Shown piece by piece: positions 42,438 to 52,400 of a DNA stretch of 64,000 nt. The position numbers and the translations under genes are program-made. This DNA is from Aldersonia sp. NBC_00410 (GTDB taxonomy: Bacteria > Actinomycetota > Actinomycetes > Mycobacteriales > Mycobacteriaceae): contig NZ_JAPENM010000002.1 in assembly GCF_026342035.1 (NCBI RefSeq), positions 186,001-250,000 of the forward strand, in the 5' to 3' direction. The notes under the pieces were generated by a model, which was not told the DNA's origin, made no database searches, and was given only the letters and a program-made list of their open reading frames with translations. Position 1 is the stretch's first letter. The number at the start of each line of letters is the position of its first letter.

Positions 42438-42610
42438 TCAATTCCCGGTTGTGCTGTTCGTCGTGGTGGCGATAATGGGCTTCTGCCGTTGCCGGTAGGA
42501 GGGTCCTTCGATGATCAGGTCGAACGCCGCCGATTGCAGCCGGTCGATCGCTGATTGCGCGAGCAGCGGGTCGGCCATCATGGCGAGCAGTTCAACTGCA
42601 ACTGCCACAG
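42438..42610 (-). pseudogene. IS21-family istB-like C-terminal fragment
   Basis: Reads ELLAMMADPLLAQSAIDRLQ and SAAFDLIIEGPSYRQRQKP, the C terminus of an IstB-type helper ATPase (compare LKGDSYRLK at 10055-10235). DNA just upstream shares CTGTGGCAGTTGCAGTT with the other istB fragment. Confidence 0.55.
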
Positions 42611-42728
42611 GTTCGGCTCGCGGGAAACGTACTGCTAGCAGCACGTTTGGGGGTCTCGTAGGTTCGTTGTTTTCGAGGTGTGATCGTGCTCGTGTCGGCG
42701 CCACCTTTATGGGCAAGGTAGTTCTAAC

Positions 42729-43900
42729 GTGTGCGGCGTGATTCGCGCATTGCGTGTGGTGCAGGGCAGGACGGTAGAGACGGATGCGGCGCCGACCGAT
42801 CCGGTGTTGTTCCAGCTCGACTGCGTGGAGGCGTTCGTGACCTCGCGGGTGGTGCGGGGTTTCAGCGCGGTGACCATCGAGAACGAGACCGGCGTGCTCG
42901 GCAGCTCGAACCGGACGCATCGCAACGCACTCGTCTACCTCGCCGCCGACGAGGCCCGGCTCGTCGAGGAGCTCGACAATTCGACACGTGACTATCTCGG
43001 CTGGACGCATGTCTAGCCAACGAGACGGACCTCGATCTGATCCAGAACCAGAAGAACCAGGCGTCGCAACGGGCGGCTCAGGCCGACTGGACGGTCACCG
43101 CCCGTTTACTGCAGAGCTTCACGTGGGCGTTGGTTCCCGCGCAGCCCGACCCGGGCGCGCCTTTCCTGATCAAGGAGACCAAAGTCGAGGGCCAGTCCGA
43201 CACTCTCGCAGAGCGCGTTTCGCGACGCCTGGGCAACGACGGTGACCTGACGACGCGGCAAGACGCGGCGACGATCCGTCTCGCGATCGGCAAGATCCCG
43301 CAGATCTGGAAGGACGGCCACGTCTCGTTGGGTTCGTTGTGGGGGCTGTACTCGCAATACCCCTACATGCCGCGCCTGCGCGATCGGTGCGTTCATGACG
43401 CGGGAATCCATGACCTGCCGATGATTTGGCAGACGGACGCATTCGCCCTCGCAGTTGGCTACGACGAGGCCGCCGTCCGGTACGTCGGTCTCTGGACGCC
43501 GGAGGACAAGGAGAGTACACCGGTCGCAACCGACTCGCTCCTTCTTGTCCGTCCCGACATCGCGGAGCAGCAGCGCTCAGCCGAACCCGGCCCCCCGCCC
43601 GGGCCCGCGGCCGGGTCCCGGCCCGTCGCCGGGTCCGGGTCCGAGGGTCGACATCGTCTGGCCGACACGCTTTTACGGGGTGAAGACCCTCAATTCCGAC
43701 AAGATCGGCGCTGGAGTTCAAAATGTTGTCGACGAGGTGCTCGCCCACCTTCGTTCCGGCGAGAACACCAGCGTGACAGTGCGAATCGAAATCGAGGCGA
43801 CCGACTCCCAAGGCTTCAACGAGAGCCGCGTACGAACGGTCTCCGAGAACGCGAGGACACTCAAGTTCGACCAGTCCGGATCGACGAAAGCTGAGTCATC
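42729..43900 (+). pseudogene. Integrase N-terminal fragment joined to DUF499-type defence ATPase C-terminal remnant
   Basis: Residues early in the frame, CVEAFVTSRVVRGFSAVTIE, are the core-binding N terminus of a tyrosine recombinase. After about 42900 the sequence changes to RTHRNALVYLAADEARLVEE and, past a one-base shift at 43013, ANETDLDLIQNQKNQASQRA, ALVPAQPDPGAPFLIKETKV, HVSLGSLWGLYSQYPYMPRL, then after a Pro/Gly stretch and another shift near 43600, FYGVKTLNSDKIGAGVQNVV and VRTVSENARTLKFDQSG. These match the end of the large DUF499/Swt1-like ATPases found with DUF1156 methylases in defence islands. The ATPase core and partners are gone, so the system is dead here. Confidence 0.6.
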
Positions 43901-44408
43901 GGAACGCGACGGGGTTGGAACTGATCACTGTCATCGGCCGCCGCTGATCAGCCAGACCGGCACCGGTCGGCACCGATCAGCCACCGCAGCCGTCTCACGT
44001 CCACACGATGAACAAGCTGTTTGCACGGCCACACACCATCACGTGCTTGCCAGAACCGAGGCCGCGCTAAACCCAGACGTTCAACATCCGACCACCTGTC
44101 ACTGAGGTGTAAATGCACCCGTGTCGGGTCAATACCCCCTTCGGCACCGGCCATCCGGACTCCCACGCACGGCGCTGCGTCGCGAGCGGACCCGAAGGTT
44201 CCAACGCACATCCAGATCGCCCGGGAACCGACCACGCCGTCGGTCCGTCCAAGTAAGTGTCCGGGCCTCCACTCTCCGTTCTTCCCGAAGGCCCGGACAC
44301 CCCGAACGCCGTCCCGGCGATCGGGACGGGCCCGGGTTCGAAAGCAGTGCAACACCGCTCGACTCGCCACGCCGCCTTCATGGCGGCGCTCGAACCCGCT
44401 GGACGTCG
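43901..44408. other. Gene-free stretch
   Basis: About 500 bases without a supported gene; T-loop-like GGTTCGA sequences were checked and do not fit a tRNA. Confidence 0.35.
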
Positions 44409-44651
44409 CTATCTGTCGTCCAGGTTTCGAATCCTGCACTGCTCACTCAACGGCGGCGTATAGGCCGTTCGCCCGCACCGCCGACACAAGTGGATCCGAT
44501 GGAGATCTCCACAGCTGCACCACTGCGATCCGACAAGCGTCTGGCGCGGTCCGAGCCGATGTCCGGCCGGACAAATGAGTTGGTGGGTCTTCCTCCCATC
44601 CACGCGAGTCCGCCGGAGATCCGCCACAGAGGGAGCATATGTCGAGCACAC
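44409..44651 (-). CDS. Small zinc-ribbon protein
   Basis: 80 residues. The second half, LICPAGHRLGPRQTLVGSQW, CSCGDLHRIHLCRRCGRTAY, has CxxGH and CxCG...CRRC spacing of a zinc-binding ribbon and reads as genuine coding sequence. Similar small proteins accompany actinobacterial plasmids. A shorter start within the first 25 residues is possible. Function unknown. Confidence 0.5.
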   Translation of the reverse strand: MCSTYAPSVADLRRTRVDGRKTHQLICPAGHRLGPRQTLVGSQWCSCGDLHRIHLCRRCGRTAYTPPLSEQCRIRNLDDR

Positions 44652-44785
44652 ATTCGATTACCGGTGGGAGCACTGAATCGGCGGAGGGTCGACGATGACC
44701 GGAAAGCACGCGCTGATCGCAGAGGCGACGGACACGAGGACCTCCGCAGCGTTACCTCGCAAGAAAAGGCCATCAACAGGTGGGC

Positions 44786-45094
44786 TCAGGTCAGGTAGGC
44801 ACCCCTGCGCGGTACCGTCTTTGCTCCCAACGGTCCTTCCAGCGTCCGCTCGACCCGCTTGAGGTAGTCGACTGCCCAAGCCAGGTCTACCCGCCCGTTC
44901 GCGTCATAGGCAGTCGCGAGCACAGCGACGACAACGTCATCGAGAACAAGAGTGCACCGCACTGCTCTCGGCGCTCCGAGGACTGCGACGCGGGCGGCTT
45001 CTACCAGCTCCTCGATCGCGCCGCCGCGAGTAACCGCGGCGCCGGCAACAACCCGCGGCTCGATGAATTCGATGCGCACGCTCCAGACGATCAT
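44786..45094 (-). CDS. Conserved-looking small protein of unknown function
   Basis: 102 residues: MIVWSVRIEFIEPRVVAGAA, then TLVLDDVVVAVLATAYDANG and a helical, basic end. A near-perfect AAGGAGGT ribosome site 8 nt before the ATG (45102-45109 on the plus strand) supports both the gene and its start. An alternating strand-helix pattern suggests a small alpha/beta fold. Family not recognised. Confidence 0.7.
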   Translation of the reverse strand: MIVWSVRIEFIEPRVVAGAAVTRGGAIEELVEAARVAVLGAPRAVRCTLVLDDVVVAVLATAYDANGRVDLAWAVDYLKRVERTLEGPLGAKTVPRRGAYLT

Positions 45095-45582
45095 GCGACT
45101 AACCTCCTTCGAATTGTGGTTCCGACGGCAGTGGTCGACTCGCTTGCGATCTTCCTTCGACCTGCCAAATCATTCGCCGCGCTGGGAGCAACCTGTGGAT
45201 AACTCACACCGGTGGTGACCGTTCTGTGGATAACTCGAAGAGCCGTTTCGGTAAGTTCGGACAGGATGAGGCCGGCGGATCCACGACATCGCGGGATGAC
45301 ATCTACTGGAAGCCACGTTGCAGCCACTCAACGATCTCACCCTGCAACGGATCAGCGCTGAATTTTCGGCGCTGCGCTCACATGTATGGTCACGAGCCCT
45401 ACAATCACCGCGCTGCCCGTGGGACTGATCACGTTGGCGACGATCGCAGCTGTCGTTCTGCTGCCGACGTCCGCCTCGAAGGCACCGGTCGCTGGGTGAC
45501 CCACGAGGACTCCGGATCGGCATTGCCGCGTGGGATGATCGCGATGCATATACCGCTCGGCGACGGAGGAGACGCGAACGGA
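45095..45582. other. Divergent intergenic region
   Basis: About 490 bases between the small protein and the helix-turn-helix gene. Contains ACCTGTGGATAACTCACACC and TTCTGTGGATAACTC (about 45189 and 45220), two copies of a TGTGGATAACTC sequence that resemble DnaA boxes (TTATCCACA on the other strand). Confidence 0.55.
45189..45239. promoter_or_regulatory. Pair of DnaA-box-like sequences (possible replication origin)
   Basis: TGTGGATAACTC occurs twice, about 30 bases apart (45191-45202 and 45224-45235). The reverse complement GAGTTATCCACA contains the exact DnaA box TTATCCACA in both. Together with nearby small plasmid genes this could mark an origin or a DnaA-controlled promoter. Confidence 0.5.
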
Positions 45583-45873
45583 ATGGCCGAGGACCAACGA
45601 CGCCGAAGCCCGCGTATCGACGACGCCACGGTCGCGCGATGGCGCGAACGTTTCGAAGCTGGCGCCACATTCCGCGAGATAGCGGCGGAAGCGGAGGTAG
45701 ACCTCGCCACCGTGCGTCGACACCTCGGCAAGACCGGACGTCGCACTGGGCCTCGTGAAATGCCGCTGGATCGGGACTACGTCGCGCAGGTGTTTGCAGA
45801 GGAAGGCTCCATCGCTGCTACCGCTCGTCGACTGGGTGTCAACCGGTCCGTCGTGCGTGCTCGCCTGGACTAA
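45583..45873 (+). CDS. Helix-turn-helix DNA-binding protein
   Basis: 96 residues from ATG 45583 (GGAGGA upstream). Two tandem helix-turn-helix motifs: TVARWRERFEAGATFREIAA with EAEVDLATVRRHL, and VAQVFAEEGSIAATARRLGV with NRSVVRARL, in the style of resolvase/transposase or plasmid-copy regulators. Probably a transcription or replication regulator, given the DnaA-like boxes just upstream. Confidence 0.7.
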   Translation: MAEDQRRRSPRIDDATVARWRERFEAGATFREIAAEAEVDLATVRRHLGKTGRRTGPREMPLDRDYVAQVFAEEGSIAATARRLGVNRSVVRARLD

Positions 45874-45975
45874 TACGGCACGACGCGCTCGGCCGCATTG
45901 ACACGCCTGGCTCAAGGACCGCTCCCCCGGCGCCGAACAACCTTCTGCTTTCGCTTGCAGGAACGTCGCCCACTC

Positions 45976-46003
45976 TTGCCCTGTCGCTATTGTGTGCTAC
46001 ACT
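45976..46003 (+). promoter_or_regulatory. Sigma-A-type promoter giving a leaderless mRNA
   Basis: TTGCCC (45976-45981), 16 bases, TACACT (45998-46003), and the ATG at 46010 only six bases after the -10, so transcription would start at or next to the initiation codon. No ribosome site is present, which fits. Confidence 0.6.
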
Positions 46004-46009
46004 TGAATC

Positions 46010-46615
46010 ATGCAGCCACCCAAGGACTCTCAATCCGACGCCAAGGCCGCGTCCCGTCCGGACGCGATGGTCATGCACACCACGGCCCGCATCAGCGGGG
46101 ACCACGCGGGGCTGGTGTCGGTGGAGTTCGCGCGAACCAACGAGGCTGTCGTCACCATGGTCTGGGGTGGCATCTTGATGCGGTTCTTGTCGGCAAATGC
46201 CGCCCAAGGCGTACTGGAAGGTTTCTCTGCCGCCCGAGGACACCTCGCCCCGCTCGCGGCCCACACCCCGAACCCACGGCTCGACAACGCAAACGAATTC
46301 GTACAGACCACACTCGCGCTGAACTGGGTCCGGCGCGCGAGCTACGCGGTCGTGGGGCGCAATGGCTACTCCACCGCGCTCGGCCGCACCGTGCACTGGA
46401 TCGACCTGAGTATGGGCCCAGTCACCTGGCTGATCATGGACCGAACCGCGTATCACAGCGCTCTCGACATTCTGCGCCGCGCACACCGCACCGCCGCCGG
46501 CGTCTGCCTCGACGGTGACACCTACGGCGTCGATCCCACCGAGGACGATTACATCCCGCCGCTGGGGGTGCCCGAAGCCAATCGGCGTCTCCGACCAGGC
46601 TCGGCCCGCATCTAA
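46010..46615 (+). CDS. Plasmid protein of unknown function
   Basis: 201 residues; hydrophilic N-terminal 30, then alternating strands and helices: VSVEFARTNEAVVTMVWGGI, LEGFSAARGHLAPLAAH, LNWVRRASYAVVGRNGYSTA, VTWLIMDRTAYHSALDILRR. No TM helix. Led by a leaderless promoter and followed 45 nt later by the DNA methyltransferase. I do not recognise the family; a role in plasmid maintenance or transfer is inferred from context. Confidence 0.7.
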   Translation: MQPPKDSQSDAKAASRPDAMVMHTTARISGDHAGLVSVEFARTNEAVVTMVWGGILMRFLSANAAQGVLEGFSAARGHLAPLAAHTPNPRLDNANEFVQTTLALNWVRRASYAVVGRNGYSTALGRTVHWIDLSMGPVTWLIMDRTAYHSALDILRRAHRTAAGVCLDGDTYGVDPTEDDYIPPLGVPEANRRLRPGSARI

Positions 46616-46659
46616 CTCACCAGCTCGATCTCCGCCACGCACCGCGAAACGAGACGACC

Positions 46660-48053
46660 ATGACCCTCACACTCACCGACCTGTTCTGCGGCGCAGGCGG
46701 ATCCAGCAGCGGCGCCATCCAGGTTCCGTCCGTGCGCGTCAGGACAGCGGTGAATCACTGGAAGCTCGCGGTCGAGACGCACAACACCAACCATCCCGAC
46801 ACCGACCACACCTGTGCCGACATCTCCCAGGTAGATCCACGCCGTTTCCCGCGCACCGACATACTCTGGGCCAGCCCCGAGTGCACCAACCACTCGATTG
46901 CCAAGAGCCGGAAACCCGACGCTCAGCCGGATCTGTTCGGTGACAGGCTGCCGGATGAGGCGGCCGAGCGCTCCCGAGCCACCATGTGGGACGTTCCCCG
47001 CTTCGCCGAACACCACCGCTACGAAGCGATCATCGTCGAGAACGTCGTCGACGCAGTGAAGTGGGTGATGTTTCCGGCTTGGCTGCAAGCGATGGACTTG
47101 CTCGGCTACAACCACGAGACCGTGTACCTGAACTCGATGCACGCCCACGCCGGCGGGGCACCCGCACCGCAATCGCGCGACCGCGCATATGTGGTCTTCT
47201 GGCGCGAGGGAAACCGTGCACCCAACTTCGCGAAGTGGACGCGTCCGCACGCGTGGTGCGCGAAGTGCGCCACCGACATCACTGCATTGCAAGGCTGGAA
47301 GAACCCCGACGTGCGCTGGGGCCGCTATCGCCAGCAGTACGTCTGGCGCTGCCCGAAAGTGTCATGCCGCAACAGCGTTGTCGAACCCGGATGGCTGGCG
47401 GCCGCGACCGCGATCGACTGGTCATTGCCGGGCACGCGAATCGGCGACCGCACGAAGCCGCTGTCACCAAAGACGATGGCCCGCATTTCCGCCGGGCTGC
47501 GCAAGTTCGCTGCATCGTTCGGTAGTGCTGCCGACCTCACCGCGTCCCCGATCGTCGACGCGCCCGGCGGTCACCAGGAGGCGCTCTTGGTGCCGGTGGA
47601 AGGGCGCGATGGCAAGGAAGCCCGCTCGGCCCGAGAACCGATGCGGACAATGACCACTCGCAACGAAACGGGGTTGCTCGTCCCCTACTACGGGACCGGA
47701 GTTGCGCAGCTCACCATCGAGCCGCACCGGACGTTCACCACCCGAGACCGATATGCGTTCGTGGTCCCACTGCGCAACCACAACACCCCCAAAGCCGTCT
47801 CCGAGCCGTACGACACATTCGCTGCCAGTGGCAATCACCACGGCCTGGCCACCGCCAACATTCCTGACATCGAGGACTGCTCCTTCCGGATGCTCGAGCC
47901 CTACGAGATCGCCGCCGGGATGGCATTCGCCAGTGGCTACAAGATCCTCGGCAACAAGCGCGAGCAAACCCGGCAGCTGGAAACGCAGTGACCCCGCCCG
48001 CAGCGCGAGACCTGGTGTTCGCCGTAGCGGAATCCCTTGGCGGCGCGGCGTGA
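46660..48053 (+). CDS. C5-cytosine DNA methyltransferase, C-terminal frameshift
   Basis: About 464 residues. Motif I TLTDLFCGAGGSSSG, motif IV LWASPECTNHSIAKS with the catalytic Cys in an unusual PEC rather than PCQ context, motif VI IIVENVVD, motif VIII APQSRDRAYVVFW, and a long variable region with two internally similar units (EPMRTMTTRNETGLLVPYYG and EPHRTFTTRDRYAFVVPLRN). The open frame stops at 47991 with RQLETQ, but one base shifted at about 47980 it continues GNAVTPPAARDLVFAVAESL, the true motif X, ending at 48053. GG should be GGG, probably a sequencing error. Orphan methylase likely protecting the plasmid; no cognate endonuclease is adjacent. Confidence 0.85.
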
Positions 48054-48505
48054 TTCCCCGGAGCGTAAGTCGCGTCGTCAACGGAGTTCGCATCCGCGGC
48101 CGACTTCACCACGGCCTCGACGAGCAGACTCACCGAAGCACGGTTTGCTACAGCCTGCGGACCATAGATCCAGCAGAGCTCGCCGGATTCGCATCGCGGA
48201 TGAGTGAGCACTACGCAACGAGCGAAAACAACCTGGCCGGCCGGGTCACAGCACACGCCATTGCCGACGCGGCGCGGGAGGCAACGAAGAGTGACGACGG
48301 CATCGAAGATCTACATGCTGCGCTTCTCAGCGGAGTGCATGAGTATCGCCGGCTAGCCGACTTCTTCGGCGATCCCCGCCGGCGCGACATCTCCACCCCG
48401 GTACGGACATTGGAACTTGACTGCTGCGTGCGTGCCACAGCGGTTGCGACCGAACTCCGCAAGATTGCGGCCGCACTCCTCGTCGAGTTTGCCGATCGTT
48501 TGTGA
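48050..48505 (+). CDS. Small plasmid protein of unknown function
   Basis: 151 residues from a GTG that overlaps the restored methyltransferase stop (GTGA), so translational coupling is expected if the upstream frame is intact. Mostly helical: MSEHYATSENNLAGRVTAHA, GIEDLHAALLSGVHEYRRLA, CVRATAVATELRKIAAALLV. No recognised domain. Confidence 0.65.
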   Translation: MIPRSVSRVVNGVRIRGRLHHGLDEQTHRSTVCYSLRTIDPAELAGFASRMSEHYATSENNLAGRVTAHAIADAAREATKSDDGIEDLHAALLSGVHEYRRLADFFGDPRRRDISTPVRTLELDCCVRATAVATELRKIAAALLVEFADRL

Positions 48506-48556
48506 TTCCCGCCAGGCGGTCGATGCGTAGCGACTCTCCGCGGAGCTGGCGCTTCC

Positions 48557-49054
48557 CTAGCCCTGCTGTAGAACCTGCGCGACGCCAGCGGCTGCCGCTG
48601 TCTCGACACCCGCATTCGGTAGGTCGACTTCGCCGTCACCGCCGACCACCGTTGGAGCGGCGGCCGTCGAAACCGATTCGGAACTCTGTTCGCCGGGTCG
48701 GATCGCGCATTTCATGAGTTCGGTAATCTTCGCGCGCTGTAGCCCAGTCATTCCCACCATCGAGGTAACCGACTCGTTGAGCGTCTTCATCGCGCAGAGC
48801 GCTTCGCCGCTGCGCCGATTCAGGTCCGAGACCGCTTGCCGGTAGGCAGCGTGAGCCGCCGAGATCTTCTCGTCACGCTGCGCCGCGGCCATACGCTCGC
48901 TGTCCTCCGCAAGCAAGACGATTGCGAGCGCGTCTTCGATCGCCTTCTCTCGTGCCAGCTCGGCCGCTCGTTTTTCGGCGACTACCTTTCGCGCACGTTC
49001 GCGCGCGACAACCGCCGGCGCCCGCTTCCTCGCCCCCGTAAGTTCTTCGGACAT
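48557..49054 (-). CDS. Coiled-coil protein divergent from the relaxase
   Basis: 165 residues. Residues 8-80 are a highly charged Ala/Arg/Glu helix (RARKVVAEKRAAELAREKAI) forming a coiled coil, followed by a helical region and a flexible Gly/Ala/Val-rich tail. Position directly upstream of, and divergent from, a MobF relaxase suggests a relaxosome accessory factor, but no DNA-binding motif is evident. Confidence 0.65.
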   Translation of the reverse strand: MSEELTGARKRAPAVVARERARKVVAEKRAAELAREKAIEDALAIVLLAEDSERMAAAQRDEKISAAHAAYRQAVSDLNRRSGEALCAMKTLNESVTSMVGMTGLQRAKITELMKCAIRPGEQSSESVSTAAAPTVVGGDGEVDLPNAGVETAAAAGVAQVLQQG

Positions 49055-49420
49055 TTGCCTACTCCTCCCCCAACGAAGATGGTCACTCTCACTCTACCGT
49101 CGGTTCCCAGCGAAAGCCGGTAGTCAACAAACCCATTCGAGTTGCGCGTCGCCCGACGACAGATTCGCGATACAACCCCCGGCACTCGGCGATCTGAATA
49201 GCTTGCTGTGTAACACGTTCCGTGACCACTCCGCCGCTCAGACAGTTCCTGTTCGCAACTATCCCACCATCCAACACTGAAATCGCTACCGGTCTATTCC
49301 ACTTCGTCTCATCACGTCTCACCTGTTACACTCACACACACTCTGTCCCACAACATCTTTCGCGCCCTCACACCTCTTGCATTCTGGACCAGACTGACCC
49401 AGCTGCGCTATTCTGCACTG
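49055..49420. promoter_or_regulatory. Divergent intergenic region upstream of the relaxase; candidate oriT
   Basis: 366 bases, markedly AT-richer than the genes at its sides, as is common for transfer origins. It contains an inverted pair CTACCG...CGGTAG (about 49096-49125). TATTCT at 49409-49414 lies six bases before the relaxase GTG, with TGGACC (49385) 18 bases further up, indicating a leaderless relaxase transcript like that at 46010. The nic site cannot be identified by eye. Confidence 0.45.
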
Positions 49421-52400
49421 GTGACCGTCACCCCAAAGAAGCTTCTCGCTGGGGACGGATACAAGTATCTGCCGAAGCAAGTGGCGGCACACGACAGCAC
49501 GGAATTGGGCCGCTCGACACTTGACGAGTACTACTCCGCTCGCGGCGAATCGCCCGGGCGCTGGCTCGGCACCGGTTTGTCTGCGTTCACCGACATCGCC
49601 GACGGCGATGTGGTCAGCGAGGCGCAAATGAAGGCCTTGTACGGAGAGGGTCGCCACCCGAATGCGGACGCGATCGAAAAGGAACTGATCGCGCGCTACA
49701 TCGCCGAGGGCAAGAAGCCGCGGGCCGCAGCGCGCGAGGCTTTGAAGGCCACGAAGCTGGGCGCCGCCTACCGTGTCTACACCGGCGCATCCGAGTTTCG
49801 GCAGGCGGTGAAGAAGGAGTTCACCGACTACAGCATTGGTCGCGGCGAGCACTGGAACGCCCCGATCCCAGCCGAGGAACGTGCCCGGATTCGCACCGAA
49901 ATCGCGATGACCATGTTCACAGAAGAGATCGGTCGCACTCCTCTCAACGACACCGAGCTTTCGGGCTGGGTGGCGCGCAACAACAGGCAGCGCACGACGG
50001 CGGTCGCCGGATACGACCTGTGCTTCTCCCCCGTCAAGTCGGTGTCGGCTCTGCACGCGATCGCGCCAGGCGAGGTGAAGGAACGTATCGAGCGCGCCAA
50101 CTGGCTGGCGCTGCGGGACACGCTGGACCACATCGAGAAGAACTACGCCTACACACGAACCGGCACGAACGGGGTCGCACAGGTCGATGTGGAAGGACTG
50201 ATCGCGACGGCGTTCGTACACCGCGATTCCCGCACCGGCGACCCGGATTGGCACGTGCACGTGGTGATCTCGAACAAAGTGCAGACCTGTGGCCCGGACG
50301 GTCAACTGCGCTGGCTCGCGCTGGACGGGACGCCGATCTACAAGAACGCGGTCGCGTTCTCGGAGTACTTCAACACCCGCAACGAGCTGTACCTGAAGGA
50401 AGAACTGGGGCTGCGGTTCGCCGAGCGGCCCGGTACCGACCCGACGAAGCGACCGATCCGCGAGATCGTCGGAGTCGACCATGATCTGTGCCGGTTCTGG
50501 TCGTCGCGGCGGGAGGCGATCGAGGTTCGGCGCGGGCAGCTCGCTGCGACGTTCCAGGCCGAGCACGGGCGCGAACCGACACCGGTCGAGGCGTACGACC
50601 TCGCGCAAGAAGCCAACCTCGACACCCGTCCGGCCAAGCACGAACCCCGCACCGAGGCCGAACAACGCACCGCCTGGCGGGCCGAGGCGATCGAGATTCT
50701 CGGCAGCGAGAGAGCCTTGTCGGACATGGTGCAGGCCGCCCTGCACCCATTGCCCGCCGATGCCGTCGTGACTGATGCCGCGTGGGTAGATGCGGCCTCG
50801 GATCGGATCATCGCGACGGTCGCGCGGTCGCGCGCACGGTGGCAAGCCAATCATGTGCGGGCAGAGGCGCAGCGGATACTGCGCGCTGCCGAGGTGCCCC
50901 GCGCAATGGCGGATGAGCTTGCCGAGCAGCTTGTCTTGGCGGCGCTCGACGAGTCCAGGTCCGTGCGCCTCGATCATGTAGAGGCGATCGTCGAACCTCC
51001 CGAACTTCGTCGCAACGACGGTGCCGGGGTCTATACGCGCACGGGTGTGCAGATGTACACCACGGCGGCAATATTGGCTGCCGAAGAGCGACTTCTCGGC
51101 GCCGCACGGCGCCGCGATGGGCGCGTCGTGGACCCAGCCACAATCGATGTGGCACTGCTGGAACACCTCGCGAACAACCCCGACCGGCCGCTGAAGAAGG
51201 GACAAGAGGCGCTGGTTCGGGAGTTCGCCGGCTCCGGTGCGCGGGTACAGTTAGCTCTCGCGCCGGCCGGGTCGGGCAAGACCACGACGATGAGTGTGCT
51301 GTCTCGGGCTTGGATCAGCAGTGGTGGGACGGTGCTCGGTCTCGCGCCGACCGGATCGGCTGCGGGCGTACTTCGTGACGATATCGGCGCCGCAACAGAC
51401 ACGGTCGACAAGCTCACCCACGTACTTGCGAAGATGACATCCGCTGTTAGATCCGGGCGGCCGGTCCGCATCCCAAAGTGGGTGCGCGACATCGATGAGA
51501 AGACCCTCCTCGTCATCGATGAAGCGGGGCTTGCGGGGACCGAGAATCTCGACACCGTCGTGCGATTCGCGCTTCAGCGCGGCGCGAGCGTCCGGCTCGT
51601 GGGCGATGACCGCCAGCAGTCCTCCATTGCTGCCGGTGGCGTGTTGCGTGACATCGCCGCCGAAGTTGGCGCGGTCACGCTCAACGAGTTGATCCGGTTC
51701 GCCAACCCGGCCGAGGCGAACGCCACCCTCGCGCTTCGCGACGGTGATTCGGCCGCACTCGGGTTCTATCTCGACAACCAGCGCATCCACACCGGCGATA
51801 GCGCGCACGTGGTCGACCTTGCGTATCGGGGATGGAGTAGCGATCGCGAGGAAGGGCTCGACTCGATCATGCTCGGCCCTACCCGAGAGGTGGTGCGTAA
51901 CCTCAACGAGCGCGCGCGCCGGGACCGGCTCGCCATGGCAGGCGACACGTCAGTGGGCCGGGTGGTGGTGCTGTCGGACGGTCTGGAGGCGTCTCGCGGG
52001 GACGTTGTCATCACCCGAAACAACGACCGGCGGTTGGCATTTTCAGGCACCGACCACGTTCGCAACGGCTACCGGTGGACGGTCACCGACGTCCGGCCCG
52101 ACGGCGCACTGGACGTTCGCCACGTCAAAAGTGGTCTGCGGACGACACTGCCCGCTGGCTATGTCGCGGCGCACACCGAACTCGGTTACGCCACGACCGG
52201 CGCGTCATCGCAGGGCATCACCGCCGACACAGCACACCCGATCTTCCTCGGCAGCGAGACCCGGGAAGACCTGTACACGTGGATGACTCGTGGCAAGCTT
52301 GCCAACCACGCCTACCTCACGACCGCTGTCGATGGTGATCCCGAAAAGGTGCTGCATCCCGAAACGTTGATCCCCGCCGACGGGCTCGACCTGCTCACCG

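Noticed and set aside
43948..44439. 163-codon minus-strand frame
   Set aside because: Composition unlike protein, no motif, and no ribosome site.
44360..44440. T-loop-like GGTTCGA sequences (also near 31575) considered as tRNA genes
   Set aside because: No acceptor and anticodon stems can be paired around them.
49319..51205. Long minus-strand frame antisense to the relaxase (also 53384-54937)
   Set aside because: Antisense shadows of a GC-rich coding sequence with the relaxase motifs on the plus strand.
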